DNA of 49,002 nt from Pseudomonadota bacterium. GTDB lineage: Bacteria > Pseudomonadota > Alphaproteobacteria > Caulobacterales > Caulobacteraceae. Location of the stretch: positions 1-49,002 of the forward strand of contig JAHWJX010000011.1 in the NCBI GenBank assembly GCA_019348195.1, in the 5' to 3' direction. Both the position numbers and the translations under genes were made by a program. Of the stretch, positions 37,425 to 44,553 are shown piece by piece; positions within the stretch are counted from its first letter, which is position 1; each line of letters begins with the position of its first letter. The notes under the pieces are model-generated. The model saw only the letters and a program-made list of their open reading frames with translations, was not told the origin of the DNA and made no database searches.

Positions 37425-38311
37425 GCGGCCGTGTCGCTGACGACCGGCCGCTCCAGCCGGCGCACCCGCAGCCGTTTCACGCGGCGCGGATCGGCGTCGA
37501 CGACGTCGAACTCATAGCCGGCGGGGTGGGCCACGATCTCGCCGCGCTGGGGTACGCGACCGGCCAGGGTGGCGACCAGCCCGCCCACCGTGTCGACCTC
37601 CTCTTCGTGATCATCCAGCGCCAGGCTTTCGCCCGCCATGGCCTCCAGGTCTTCGAGCGGGGCCCGGGCGTCGGCCTCCCAGCCCCCGGGGCGCTCGATG
37701 ATCTCCGGCGTGGTCTCCACGTCGTGCTCGTCTTCGATCTCGCCCACCACCGCTTCCAGCAGATCCTCGATGGTGACCAGGCCGTCGGTGCCGCCGAATT
37801 CGTCGATGACCAGGGCCATGTGGATGCGGGTGGACTGCATGCGGACCAGAAGGTCGGCCGCGCGCATGGAGGCGGGAACATAGAGCGCCTCTCGCCGGAG
37901 CCCGTCCAGGACGGCCGCGCTCCAGTCCGGCGCCGCGTGCTCGGGGCCGGGAGTGAGCAGCTTGACCAAGTCCTTGATGTGGACCACGCCCAGCGGCTCA
38001 TCCAGGGTCTCGCGGAACACCGGCATGCGCGAGTGTTCGGTTTCAGCGAAGCGGCGCCAGACCACGTCCAGCGGCGTGTCGAGATCCAGGGCGGCCACGT
38101 CCGCGCGGGGCGTCATGACGTCCTGGACGCGGATGCTCTGAAAGGCTTGAGCCTGGTCGACCAAGTCGCGTTCGGCTTCCGACACGGGCCGGGCGGCCTC
38201 GTCGGACTCGGTTTCCCCCAGCGCCCAGCGCCCCAGCACCCGCAGAATGCCCGGCCTTCGGGCGGACTCGTTCCCAGAACTTGGGCTTGTTGAACTGTCT
38301 GTGTCAGCCAT
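37421..38311 (-). CDS. CorC/HlyC-type CBS-domain protein
   Basis: A soluble 296-residue protein with two CBS domains (about 60-185: VQDVMTPRADVAAL, HSRMPVFRETLDEPLGVVHIKDLV, MALVIDEFGGTDGLVTIEDLLEAVVGEIEDEHD) and a C-terminal CorC_HlyC transporter-associated domain (~205-285). E. coli CorC (YbeX) belongs to the same family and sits in the same ybeY-corC-lnt order; roles proposed are Mg/Co efflux and rRNA processing. The older label 'hemolysin' is misleading. The start overlaps ybeY by 8 bases. Confidence 0.94.
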   Translation of the reverse strand: MADTDSSTSPSSGNESARRPGILRVLGRWALGETESDEAARPVSEAERDLVDQAQAFQSIRVQDVMTPRADVAALDLDTPLDVVWRRFAETEHSRMPVFRETLDEPLGVVHIKDLVKLLTPGPEHAAPDWSAAVLDGLRREALYVPASMRAADLLVRMQSTRIHMALVIDEFGGTDGLVTIEDLLEAVVGEIEDEHDVETTPEIIERPGGWEADARAPLEDLEAMAGESLALDDHEEEVDTVGGLVATLAGRVPQRGEIVAHPAGYEFDVVDADPRRVKRLRVRRLERPVVSDTAA

Positions 38312-38768
38312 GGGGAGGGACGTCGCGATCGCGATAAGGGTCCGGCGCGCCCAGCCCGGCGAGGATCAGGCGCTCGCGCCCTTCCATCGCCTCGGCCTCC
38401 GCCTCGGTCATGTGGTCCCACCCTAGCAGATGAAGCACGCCGTGCGCCACCAGGTGCTGCAGATGGTGCTCCAGCGTCTTGCCCTGATCGTCCGCTTCGC
38501 GCGCGCAGGTCTCGCGAGCCAGGGCGATGTCCCCAAGGTGGGGCGCCGCCGAAGGGGCGGCGGGGAAGGACAGGACGTTGGTGGGCGCGTCGCGACCCCG
38601 GTGATCGCGGTTGAGTTGGTGAACGCCCGCGTCGTCCGTGAGCAGCACGACGACGTCGCCCGTCGCCGTCCGATCGGAGAGAACCGCCTCCGCCGCGGCC
38701 CGTACCAGGCCTTCGACCTGGGGCAGGGCGGCGGTCCAGCTGTCCGCCTCGATTTCGACCTCGATCAT
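38304..38768 (-). CDS. ybeY: Endoribonuclease YbeY
   Basis: A single-strand endoribonuclease for 16S rRNA 3'-end maturation and ribosome quality control. The 154-residue protein carries LNRDHRGRDAPTNVLSFP and the zinc motif HGVLHLLGWDH (HxxxHxxxxxH). The ATG overlaps the phoH stop in ATGA. Order phoH-ybeY-corC-lnt is widely conserved. Confidence 0.97.
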   Translation of the reverse strand: MIEVEIEADSWTAALPQVEGLVRAAAEAVLSDRTATGDVVVLLTDDAGVHQLNRDHRGRDAPTNVLSFPAAPSAAPHLGDIALARETCAREADDQGKTLEHHLQHLVAHGVLHLLGWDHMTEAEAEAMEGRERLILAGLGAPDPYRDRDVPPHG

Positions 38769-39730
38769 TCGATGGGCTGACCTGCGCGCCGGGCCGCATC
38801 GGCGTCATAAGCCTTGACGATGCGTTCGACGAGCGGGTGGCGCACCACGTCCTCTGCGGCGAAACGGGCGATGGCCACACCTTCGACCCCGTCCAGGATG
38901 CCCAGGGCGTGAGCCAGGCCGCTATCGCGCGGATTGACCAGGTCCACCTGCGTCGGATCGCCGGTGACCACCATGCGGGCGCCTTCGCCCAGGCGGGTCA
39001 GCACCATCTTCATCTGCAGTCGCGAGGCGTTCTGCGCCTCGTCCACGATGACAAAAGCGTGGTTCAGGGTCCGCCCGCGCATAAAGGCGATAGGGGCCAC
39101 TTCGATCTCGCCCTTTTCACGACGCCGTCTCAGGGCGTCGGCCCCTACAATGTCGCTCAGCGCCTCCCAGATCGGCGCCATGTAGGGGTCGACCTTTTCG
39201 TTCATGTCGCCGGGCAGGAAGCCCAGGCGTTCGCCGGCCTCCACCGCCGGGCGGGTGATCACCAGTCGGTCCACCTCGCCGCGCAGCAGCAGGCCTGCAC
39301 CGTAGGCCACGGCCAGGAAGGTCTTGCCCGTTCCGGCCGGCCCCACCCCGAACGTCATGGCGTGCGCCCCGAGCATCTCGAGGTAACGGGCCTGGGCCGT
39401 CGTCTTGGGCGCCACGGCCCCGCGACGCCCCACGGGAAGCGGGGCTCCGTGCTCAGGGGACGCCTCGCCGCTCCGCGCCGATCCGATCGCCACACGCACA
39501 TCCGCCTCCGTAACCTCGCTGCCGGCGTCCGCGCGCTTGGCCACCGATTCGATCGCCCGTCGTGCGCCTGTGCGCCCCTTCATGTCGCCGCGCACCGACA
39601 CGCCGCCGCCCGGAGTCTCGATGAGCACGCGAAAGGCGTCCTCGATCAGGGCGGCGTGACGGCTGTTCGGGCCGGCGACGGCTCGGGCCGCGGTGTCGGT
39701 GAGCGGAAGGTAGTCCTGGGCTGCGCTCAA
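38765..39730 (-). CDS. phoH: PhoH-like ATPase
   Basis: A 321-residue P-loop ATPase of the PhoH/YbeZ family, thought to be an RNA helicase-like partner of YbeY. Seen are Walker [16 protein letters not shown] near 135, [17 protein letters not shown], Walker [13 protein letters not shown] near 225 and [11 protein letters not shown]. An N-terminal KH-like region precedes it. The start is TTG at 39730, overlapping the miaB stop as TTGA. Confidence 0.96.
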   Translation of the reverse strand: MSAAQDYLPLTDTAARAVAGPNSRHAALIEDAFRVLIETPGGGVSVRGDMKGRTGARRAIESVAKRADAGSEVTEADVRVAIGSARSGEASPEHGAPLPVGRRGAVAPKTTAQARYLEMLGAHAMTFGVGPAGTGKTFLAVAYGAGLLLRGEVDRLVITRPAVEAGERLGFLPGDMNEKVDPYMAPIWEALSDIVGADALRRRREKGEIEVAPIAFMRGRTLNHAFVIVDEAQNASRLQMKMVLTRLGEGARMVVTGDPTQVDLVNPRDSGLAHALGILDGVEGVAIARFAAEDVVRHPLVERIVKAYDADAARRAGQPIE

Positions 39731-41094
39731 GCTGCGAGCTCGCCGCTGAGTTCAGCCGGCTGGGCCAGCACGCCCGTGAGGCTGCGGCTGGCGGCGGCGG
39801 TGATGGTCACGGGCGCGATCTGTCCCAGGAGGGTGTCGGGGGCTTGGAGGTGCACCGACTGAAGATAGGGGCTCTTTCCCGCGATTTGACCCGGGCGCCG
39901 TCCGCGGCGGTCGAACAACACTGGGAGGGTGCGACCGACCTGGGCGAGATTGAACTCCGTCATCTGCGCCTCCAGCAAGGCGCCCAGGCGCTGCAGCCGT
40001 TCGTTCTTCACCGCCTCAGGGACCTGCCGGCCCATGGCGGCGGCCGGCGTGCCCGGGCGAGGGCTGTACTTGAAAGCGTAGGCGGAGGCGTGCCTCACCG
40101 CCCGGACCAGGTCCAAGGTGGCCTCGAAGTCCGCCTCCGACTCCCCCGGAAATCCCACGATGAAGTCGCCGCTGATCGCGATGTCCGGCCGAGCCGCCCG
40201 CATGCGCTCGACGGTGCGCAGATAGCTTTCGGCCGTGTGCGCCCGGTTCATGGCCTTGAGCACCCGGTCGCTCCCGGCCTGCACGGGCAGGTGGAGATAG
40301 GGCATGAGCGCCTGGACCTCGGCATGAGCGGCGAACAGGTCCTCGCTCATGTCGCGCGGGTGGCTGGTGGTGTAGCGGATCCGGTCCAGCCCGGGGATGG
40401 CGGCCAGCGTCCGAATCAGACGCGCCAGGGTCCAGCCGTTGTTCAGGTAGGCGTTGACGTTCTGCCCCAGCAGGGTGACCTCGCGCACGCCCTGCTGGGC
40501 CAGGCCGGTGGCTTCGCGGATGATGTCCCCGGCCGGTCGGGACCATTCCGCGCCCCGCGTGTAGGGCACCACACAGAAGGTGCAGAACTTGTCGCAGCCC
40601 TCCTGCACGGTGAGAAAGGCCGAATAGCCGGAGCGTCGCCGCGTTGCGCCCTCCAGCCGGTCGAACTTGGCCTCCGGCGCGAACTCGGCCAGCAGCCGCT
40701 CGCCCCGGGGCCGCGATGCCCCCGCTTGCTCAGCTTGGGCGATCAGTTCGGGCAGCTGGTGATAGCTCTGCGGTCCCACGACCAGATCGACCACCGGCGC
40801 CCGGGCCATGATCTCGGCCCCCTCCGCCTGGGCCACGCAGCCGGCCACCGCCACAGTCATGCCGCCTCGGCCATCCCCCGCCTTGGCCCGCTGCAGCGCC
40901 TTGATGCGGCCCAGCTCCGCATAGGTCTTCTCCGTCGCCTTTTCCCGGATGTGGCAGGTGTTCAGCACCACCAGGTCGGCGTCGTCCGGCCTGTCCGTCG
41001 AGACGTAACCCAGCGGTCGCAGCACATCGGCCATGCGCTCGCTGTCATAGACGTTCATCTGACAGCCGTAGGTCTTGATGAAGAGGCGCTTCAC
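39727..41094 (-). CDS. miaB: tRNA-2-methylthio-N6-dimethylallyladenosine synthase
   Basis: Radical SAM methylthiotransferase acting on i6A37 in tRNA. The 455-residue protein has the UPF0004 domain ([34 protein letters not shown], three Cys of the auxiliary cluster), the radical [18 protein letters not shown] near 160, and a C-terminal TRAM domain. The start is GTG, overlapping the fur stop in GTGA. Confidence 0.97.
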   Translation of the reverse strand: MKRLFIKTYGCQMNVYDSERMADVLRPLGYVSTDRPDDADLVVLNTCHIREKATEKTYAELGRIKALQRAKAGDGRGGMTVAVAGCVAQAEGAEIMARAPVVDLVVGPQSYHQLPELIAQAEQAGASRPRGERLLAEFAPEAKFDRLEGATRRRSGYSAFLTVQEGCDKFCTFCVVPYTRGAEWSRPAGDIIREATGLAQQGVREVTLLGQNVNAYLNNGWTLARLIRTLAAIPGLDRIRYTTSHPRDMSEDLFAAHAEVQALMPYLHLPVQAGSDRVLKAMNRAHTAESYLRTVERMRAARPDIAISGDFIVGFPGESEADFEATLDLVRAVRHASAYAFKYSPRPGTPAAAMGRQVPEAVKNERLQRLGALLEAQMTEFNLAQVGRTLPVLFDRRGRRPGQIAGKSPYLQSVHLQAPDTLLGQIAPVTITAAASRSLTGVLAQPAELSGELAA

Positions 41095-41537
41095 GCCTCC
41101 CCGCCCTCCACCTGGGGCTTGCTGCTCGTGTCCGGCTCCATCTTCACGCCGTAGAGCTCCAGCCGGTGATCGACGAGCCGATAGCCCATCCGCTCGGCGA
41201 TCTTGTGCTTCAGCGCCTCAAGCTCCGCGTCGAAGAATTCGGTCACCTGTCCCGTGTTCAGGTCGATCAGGTGGTGGTGGTGGTACTCGGTCGCCTGCTC
41301 ATACCGCGACCGGCCGTCGCGGAAGTCGTGGCGCTCGATGATCCCGCCTTCCTCGAACAAGCGCACGGTGCGGTAAACCGTGGCGATGGAGATGTGCGGA
41401 TCCACCGCCGAGGCCCGGCGGTAGAGCTCCTCCACGTCCGGGTGGTCGTCGGCCTGGGACAGCACGCGGGCGACCACCCGGCGCTGCTCCGTCATGCGCA
41501 TGCCCTTCTCGAGAGCCAGCTGTTCGATGCGGTCCAT
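41091..41537 (-). CDS. fur: Fur family ferric uptake regulator
   Basis: A 148-residue metalloregulator. The winged-helix N-terminus [13 protein letters not shown] and [19 protein letters not shown] is followed by the metal-site stretch [26 protein letters not shown] and HRLELYGV. The C-terminal CxxC pair of some Fur proteins is absent, as is usual in alphaproteobacterial Fur. It starts at ATG 41537, 18 bases after the rimI stop. Being inside the array suggests constant rather than strongly autoregulated expression. Confidence 0.95.
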   Translation of the reverse strand: MDRIEQLALEKGMRMTEQRRVVARVLSQADDHPDVEELYRRASAVDPHISIATVYRTVRLFEEGGIIERHDFRDGRSRYEQATEYHHHHLIDLNTGQVTEFFDAELEALKHKIAERMGYRLVDHRLELYGVKMEPDTSSKPQVEGGEA

Positions 41538-41555
41538 CGCGCTCAGCCTATAGCC

Positions 41556-41999
41556 TCAGGCGGCGGGGCTTGGAAGCCGAAGGCGCAGCGTCACGGCGTC
41601 CACCGCCGACCCTCCAGCACGGAGGTAATAGCCGCGGCGCACGCCCACGGCGGTGAAGCCGGACGCGGCGTAGAGCGCCGCGGCCGGCGCATTGTCGGCC
41701 GCGACCTCCAGGAAGACCGCCTCGGCGCCGTGCTGGCGAGCCGCGCTAAGGCCAGCGTCGAGCAGGGCCCGCCCGAGCCCCTGGCGGCGAAGCTCGGGGG
41801 CCACGGCCAGGGTCAGGATCTCCGCCTCCGGCCCCACGGAGCGGAGGAGGATGAAACCGGCTTCGGCGGCGAAGGCCAAGGCGCCTTCACCGTCCAGCAT
41901 CCCGGCCAGATCCTCGGCCGACCAGGGCCGCTCGAAAGATCGCGCATGCAGGGCGGCTAGGCGGGGGGCGTCCTCCGGGCCGGCCGGCGTGGGGGTCAC
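41556..41999 (-). CDS. rimI: Ribosomal-protein-alanine N-acetyltransferase RimI-like
   Basis: A 147-residue GNAT acetyltransferase. The acetyl-CoA site reads ILTLAVAPELRRQGLGRALLDAGL (QGLGRAL being the R/Q-x-x-G-x-G/A loop), followed by VFLEVAADNAPAAALYAASGF and a final VTLRLRLP strand. It sits right after tsaB, the usual place for rimI, and its GTG start overlaps the tsaB stop in GTGA. The assignment as RimI rests largely on that pairing. Confidence 0.9.
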   Translation of the reverse strand: MTPTPAGPEDAPRLAALHARSFERPWSAEDLAGMLDGEGALAFAAEAGFILLRSVGPEAEILTLAVAPELRRQGLGRALLDAGLSAARQHGAEAVFLEVAADNAPAAALYAASGFTAVGVRRGYYLRAGGSAVDAVTLRLRLPSPAA

Positions 42000-42622
42000 G
42001 CCGGCAGCTTGGCGTCGGGCGCCCGGAGGTACACGGGCCTGGCGGGCGCCAGCGGGGCGAAGGCTCCGATCCGTGCGATCACGACCGGATCGGGGGCGAG
42101 GCGCCCATCCACTTCCGAATGGTCCAGCAAGGGCGCGAGCAGCGGCCCGCCCGATCCGACCAATCTCCAGCCCCGACCGAGAGCGGCGAGGCGCCCGGCA
42201 GCATCGCAGGTCGTCAGCGCCTCGGCCTCAGCCAGTGGCGCGCCATGGAAGAAAGGCTGAACGTAGACCTGCTCGCGCCGCGCGTCGACAATGGCCGCGA
42301 CCAATCCCGCCTCGCTGGCGCTCGCCGCCAAGGCTTGAAGCGTGCCGACGCCCACGACCGGCCGCTCGAGCGCCAGTCCCAGGCCCTTCGCGAACGCCAG
42401 CCCGACCCGCAGGCCCGTGAACGATCCCGGCCCGGTCGTGACGGCGATCCGCTGGATCCGACCAAAGGCGAGCCCGGCGGCGCCCACCATCTCGGCCACC
42501 AGAGGCGCCAGCCTCTCCTGGTGACCGCGGTCCATCGGCTCGGAGCGGGCGGCCAACAGCCGTCCGCCCTCGGTCACGGCGGCCGAGCAGGCGCCCAGGC
42601 AGGTGTCGATGGCCAGGATCAC
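41996..42622 (-). CDS. tsaB: tRNA threonylcarbamoyladenosine biosynthesis protein TsaB
   Basis: Partner of TsaD in t6A37 formation on ANN-decoding tRNAs. The 208-residue protein shows the ASKHA-fold start MILAIDTCLGACSAAV, TTGPGSFTGLRVGLAFAKGLGLAL near 65-90 and VDARREQVYVQPF near 120. The start is GTG at 42622. It follows the NfuA-like gene by 15 bases. Confidence 0.94.
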   Translation of the reverse strand: MILAIDTCLGACSAAVTEGGRLLAARSEPMDRGHQERLAPLVAEMVGAAGLAFGRIQRIAVTTGPGSFTGLRVGLAFAKGLGLALERPVVGVGTLQALAASASEAGLVAAIVDARREQVYVQPFFHGAPLAEAEALTTCDAAGRLAALGRGWRLVGSGGPLLAPLLDHSEVDGRLAPDPVVIARIGAFAPLAPARPVYLRAPDAKLPA

Positions 42623-42637
42623 GCGCCCGGTCCAGGC

Positions 42638-43210
42638 CTAGAGCGTCTGTTCGACCGCCGTCACTTCCGGAACATAGTGGCGCAACATGTTCTCGACCCC
42701 GGCCTTGAGCGTCATGGCGGAGGACGGGCACCCGGCGCAGGCGCCGCGCATGTGCAGCCAGACCACGCCCGTGTCCGGCTCGAAGCGGCTAAAGGTGATG
42801 TCGCCCCCGTCCTGGGCCACGGCCGGGCGGATGCGCGTGTCCAGCAGGTCCTTGATCTCGTCCACTATGGCGGCCGCGTCCTCGTCGTACTCGCCTTCGG
42901 CATGACCGGCTGGCGCTTCGGCGGCTTGGGAGATGAGCGGCGCGCCCGACTGGTAGTGATCCATCACGGCGGCAAGGATGGGAGCGCGGATGGTCTTCCA
43001 GTCCACGCCGAACTCCTTGGTCACCGTCAGGAAGTCCGGCCCGAAGAAGACGCGGCGCACGCCGTCGATGTCGAACAAGGCCTCGGCCAGCGGCGAGGCC
43101 TGGGCCTCATACGGGGAGCTGAACTCGCGCGCACCTTCCGCCATGACCTCGCGCCCGGGGATGAGCTTGAGGGTCAGCGGATTGGGCGTGTCTTCCGTTT
43201 GGATGAACAT
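42638..43210 (-). CDS. nfuA: NfuA-like Fe-S scaffold protein
   Basis: A 190-residue iron-sulfur carrier. The N-terminal Nfu_N domain (MFIQTEDTPNPLTLKLIPG, LFDIDGVRRVFFGPDFLTVTK) is followed by the C-terminal NifU-type domain with MRGACAGCPSSAMTLKAGVENML, whose CxxC holds the cluster. This is the alphaproteobacterial/mitochondrial NFU1-like form. The N-terminal ATG is at 43210, 40 bases after uspA. Confidence 0.95.
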   Translation of the reverse strand: MFIQTEDTPNPLTLKLIPGREVMAEGAREFSSPYEAQASPLAEALFDIDGVRRVFFGPDFLTVTKEFGVDWKTIRAPILAAVMDHYQSGAPLISQAAEAPAGHAEGEYDEDAAAIVDEIKDLLDTRIRPAVAQDGGDITFSRFEPDTGVVWLHMRGACAGCPSSAMTLKAGVENMLRHYVPEVTAVEQTL

Positions 43211-43249
43211 TAAGCTGATGTGGCCCGCCGCCGGGCGCCTCGCAAGCGT

Positions 43250-43756
43250 TCAGGACAGCTCGGCGATCTCCGCGTCGGTCAGGTCGCCGGGCACCACGGT
43301 GACGGGCAGTTTGCGCCCATGATGGTTTACGCCCTCCTTGCACACGGCGCTCACCAGCGGGCCGGGGCCGCGGCCATGGGTGGCGGCGGCCAGCACCAGT
43401 ATCTTGATCTCGGGATCCTCCAGAACCAGGGCGCGGATGGCGCCGCGGATGTCGCCGTTCTCCCGGACGACGAATTCGGGAGGGTGGCCGGTCGCTTCCA
43501 TCACCTGGGCGGCGAACTTCTGCAGCAGGCTTTCCGCTTCCGCGCGCTGCTGGCGCTCCATCTCGTCGCGGACGCCGGACCAGTGCTCGAACACTGCAGG
43601 CTCCAGCACCCGCAGCAGGGTGATGCGGCCTCCGGTGGCCTTGGCTCGGGCGCAAGCGTAGCGTAGGGCGGCCGAGAACTCGGGGCTGTCGTCGGCCACG
43701 ACCAGGAACTTCCGCAGATGCGGCCCGGCGGTCCCGGCGGGGTCGGCGTCGCTCAT
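43250..43756 (-). CDS. Universal stress protein family protein
   Basis: A 168-residue UspA-fold protein. The start LRKFLVVADDSPEFSAALRYACARAKATGGRITLLRVLEP, the central FVVRENGDIRGAIRALVLEDPEIKILVLAA and the nucleotide-loop-like GRGPGPLVSAV mark a UspA domain, although the ATP-binding Gly loop is not a perfect match. It is the first gene of the minus-strand array, divergent from a small zinc-protein gene. The stress it serves is unknown. Confidence 0.87.
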   Translation of the reverse strand: MSDADPAGTAGPHLRKFLVVADDSPEFSAALRYACARAKATGGRITLLRVLEPAVFEHWSGVRDEMERQQRAEAESLLQKFAAQVMEATGHPPEFVVRENGDIRGAIRALVLEDPEIKILVLAAATHGRGPGPLVSAVCKEGVNHHGRKLPVTVVPGDLTDAEIAELS

Positions 43757-43792
43757 GGGCGCACGGTGACAGGCTCCGGTCGGGCCGACAAG

Positions 43793-43808
43793 CTGAACGC
43801 CTGTTCAG
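43793..43808. repeat. Inverted repeat in the divergent uspA / small zinc-protein promoter region
   Basis: CTGAAC and GTTCAG form 6-bp arms around a 4-base spacer, 37 bases upstream of the uspA start and 51 before the small-protein start. It looks like a possible operator for either gene; no regulator can be named. Confidence 0.3.
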
Positions 43809-43858
43809 AAACTTGAATGGGAGGGGAACAAAGGCCGCTTCCCGCGCGCTAGGCAGAG

Positions 43859-44080
43859 ATGCCACGCATCCTGACCAAGTGCCCCCAGACGGCCCGCACC
43901 GTTCCCACCGTGCTGCGCATGAGAGAGGCGGCCTTCGAGGCGCTCAGCGGCTCCCACGCTTTTCGCTGCCCCGCCTGCAACGACATTCACCACTGGGAGA
44001 AGGGCGACGCCTGGCTTGAGGGTTCGCCCGTCGTGGCCGCCGGTGCGGTCGGCGCTCCAGGGGCGGCTGTAGCCGCCTGA
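43859..44080 (+). CDS. Small Cys-rich protein, probable zinc ribbon
   Basis: A 73-residue protein starting MPRILTKCPQTARTVPT with a CPACNDIHHWEKGDAWL block. Cys8, Cys38, Cys41 and a His at 45 or 46 could make one zinc site. The layout CPxT...V, a short helix with Phe, then CPxCxxxHxW and dAWL recalls a small family seen in alphaproteobacteria whose function is not known to me. After about residue 58 it is Ala/Val/Gly-rich. The start has the purine-rich AGGCAGAG immediately upstream. Confidence 0.75.
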   Translation: MPRILTKCPQTARTVPTVLRMREAAFEALSGSHAFRCPACNDIHHWEKGDAWLEGSPVVAAGAVGAPGAAVAA

Positions 44081-44088
44081 ACGAAAGC

Positions 44089-44114
44089 GGCGGCGCCTCC
44101 GCAGAAGCGCCGCC
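44089..44114. terminator. GC-rich hairpin between convergent small genes
   Basis: GGCGGCGC and GCGCCGCC pair perfectly around a 10-base loop in the 44-base gap between the small zinc-protein gene and the Ala-rich lipoprotein gene. No T tract follows on either strand, so it is at best a weak bidirectional terminator. Confidence 0.35.
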
Positions 44115-44124
44115 TCCATTCGGT

Positions 44125-44460
44125 TTAGTGAGCCGGTTCGGCGGGGGGCGCTGCGCCTGCAGCCGGAGCGGCAGCCCCGCCCGCCGCAGCCGCGCCCGTC
44201 GCCGGCATGTCGCCCGCCGGCGCCGCCATGCCGCCCGTGGTCGTGGCGCTTGCGCCCGTCGCAGCGGCGGCCGCCGCTGCGTCCGCGCTGTTCTGCAGCT
44301 GTTGATCGCTGACCATGGACTCCGGGGCCTCGGTCTTCACCTCGGCTTCGGAGACGCCCGTTTCCGCCTCGGCTTCGCGTTCGCCGCTGCAGGCGGCCAG
44401 GCCGCCGGCCGACAGCGCCAGCACGGCCGCAAGGGCCAGGAACTTGTTACGGTCGATCAT
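44125..44460 (-). CDS. Ala-rich small lipoprotein
   Basis: A 111-residue exported protein: MIDRNKFLALAAVLALSAGG signal, lipobox LAAC at about residue 24, a Glu-rich stretch (REAEAETGVSEAEVKTEAPES), then a low-complexity Ala/Gly/Pro tail of about 60 residues. The low-complexity tail suggests a flexible extracytoplasmic spacer with no enzyme domain. The ATG at 44460 has GAGGAAAAG just upstream; an ATG at 44481 is less likely. An inverted repeat lies in its leader. Confidence 0.75.
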   Translation of the reverse strand: MIDRNKFLALAAVLALSAGGLAACSGEREAEAETGVSEAEVKTEAPESMVSDQQLQNSADAAAAAAATGASATTTGGMAAPAGDMPATGAAAAGGAAAPAAGAAPPAEPAH

Positions 44461-44476
44461 GGTCTTTTCCTCAGAG

Positions 44477-44492
44477 ATCACGAACTCGTGAT
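44477..44492. promoter_or_regulatory. Inverted repeat in the leader of the Ala-rich lipoprotein gene
   Basis: ATCACGA and TCGTGAT, 7-bp arms with a 2-base spacer, lie 17-32 bases before the start codon and just upstream of its ribosome-binding site. A second, shorter GATCA/TGATC pair follows about 20 bases further upstream. This is operator-like; the regulator is unknown. Confidence 0.4.
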
Positions 44493-44553
44493 GCTGATCA
44501 AATGCACGTGATCGTTGCGGGTTGCAAGCGCCTTCAACAAAGGCCGGGGACGG

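Noticed and set aside
43797-43806. GAAC-N4-GTTC as a LexA box near uspA
   Set aside because: Alphaproteobacterial LexA uses GTTC-N7-GTTC direct repeats; this spacing resembles the Gram-positive site, and neither neighbour is an SOS gene. Kept only as an unnamed inverted repeat.
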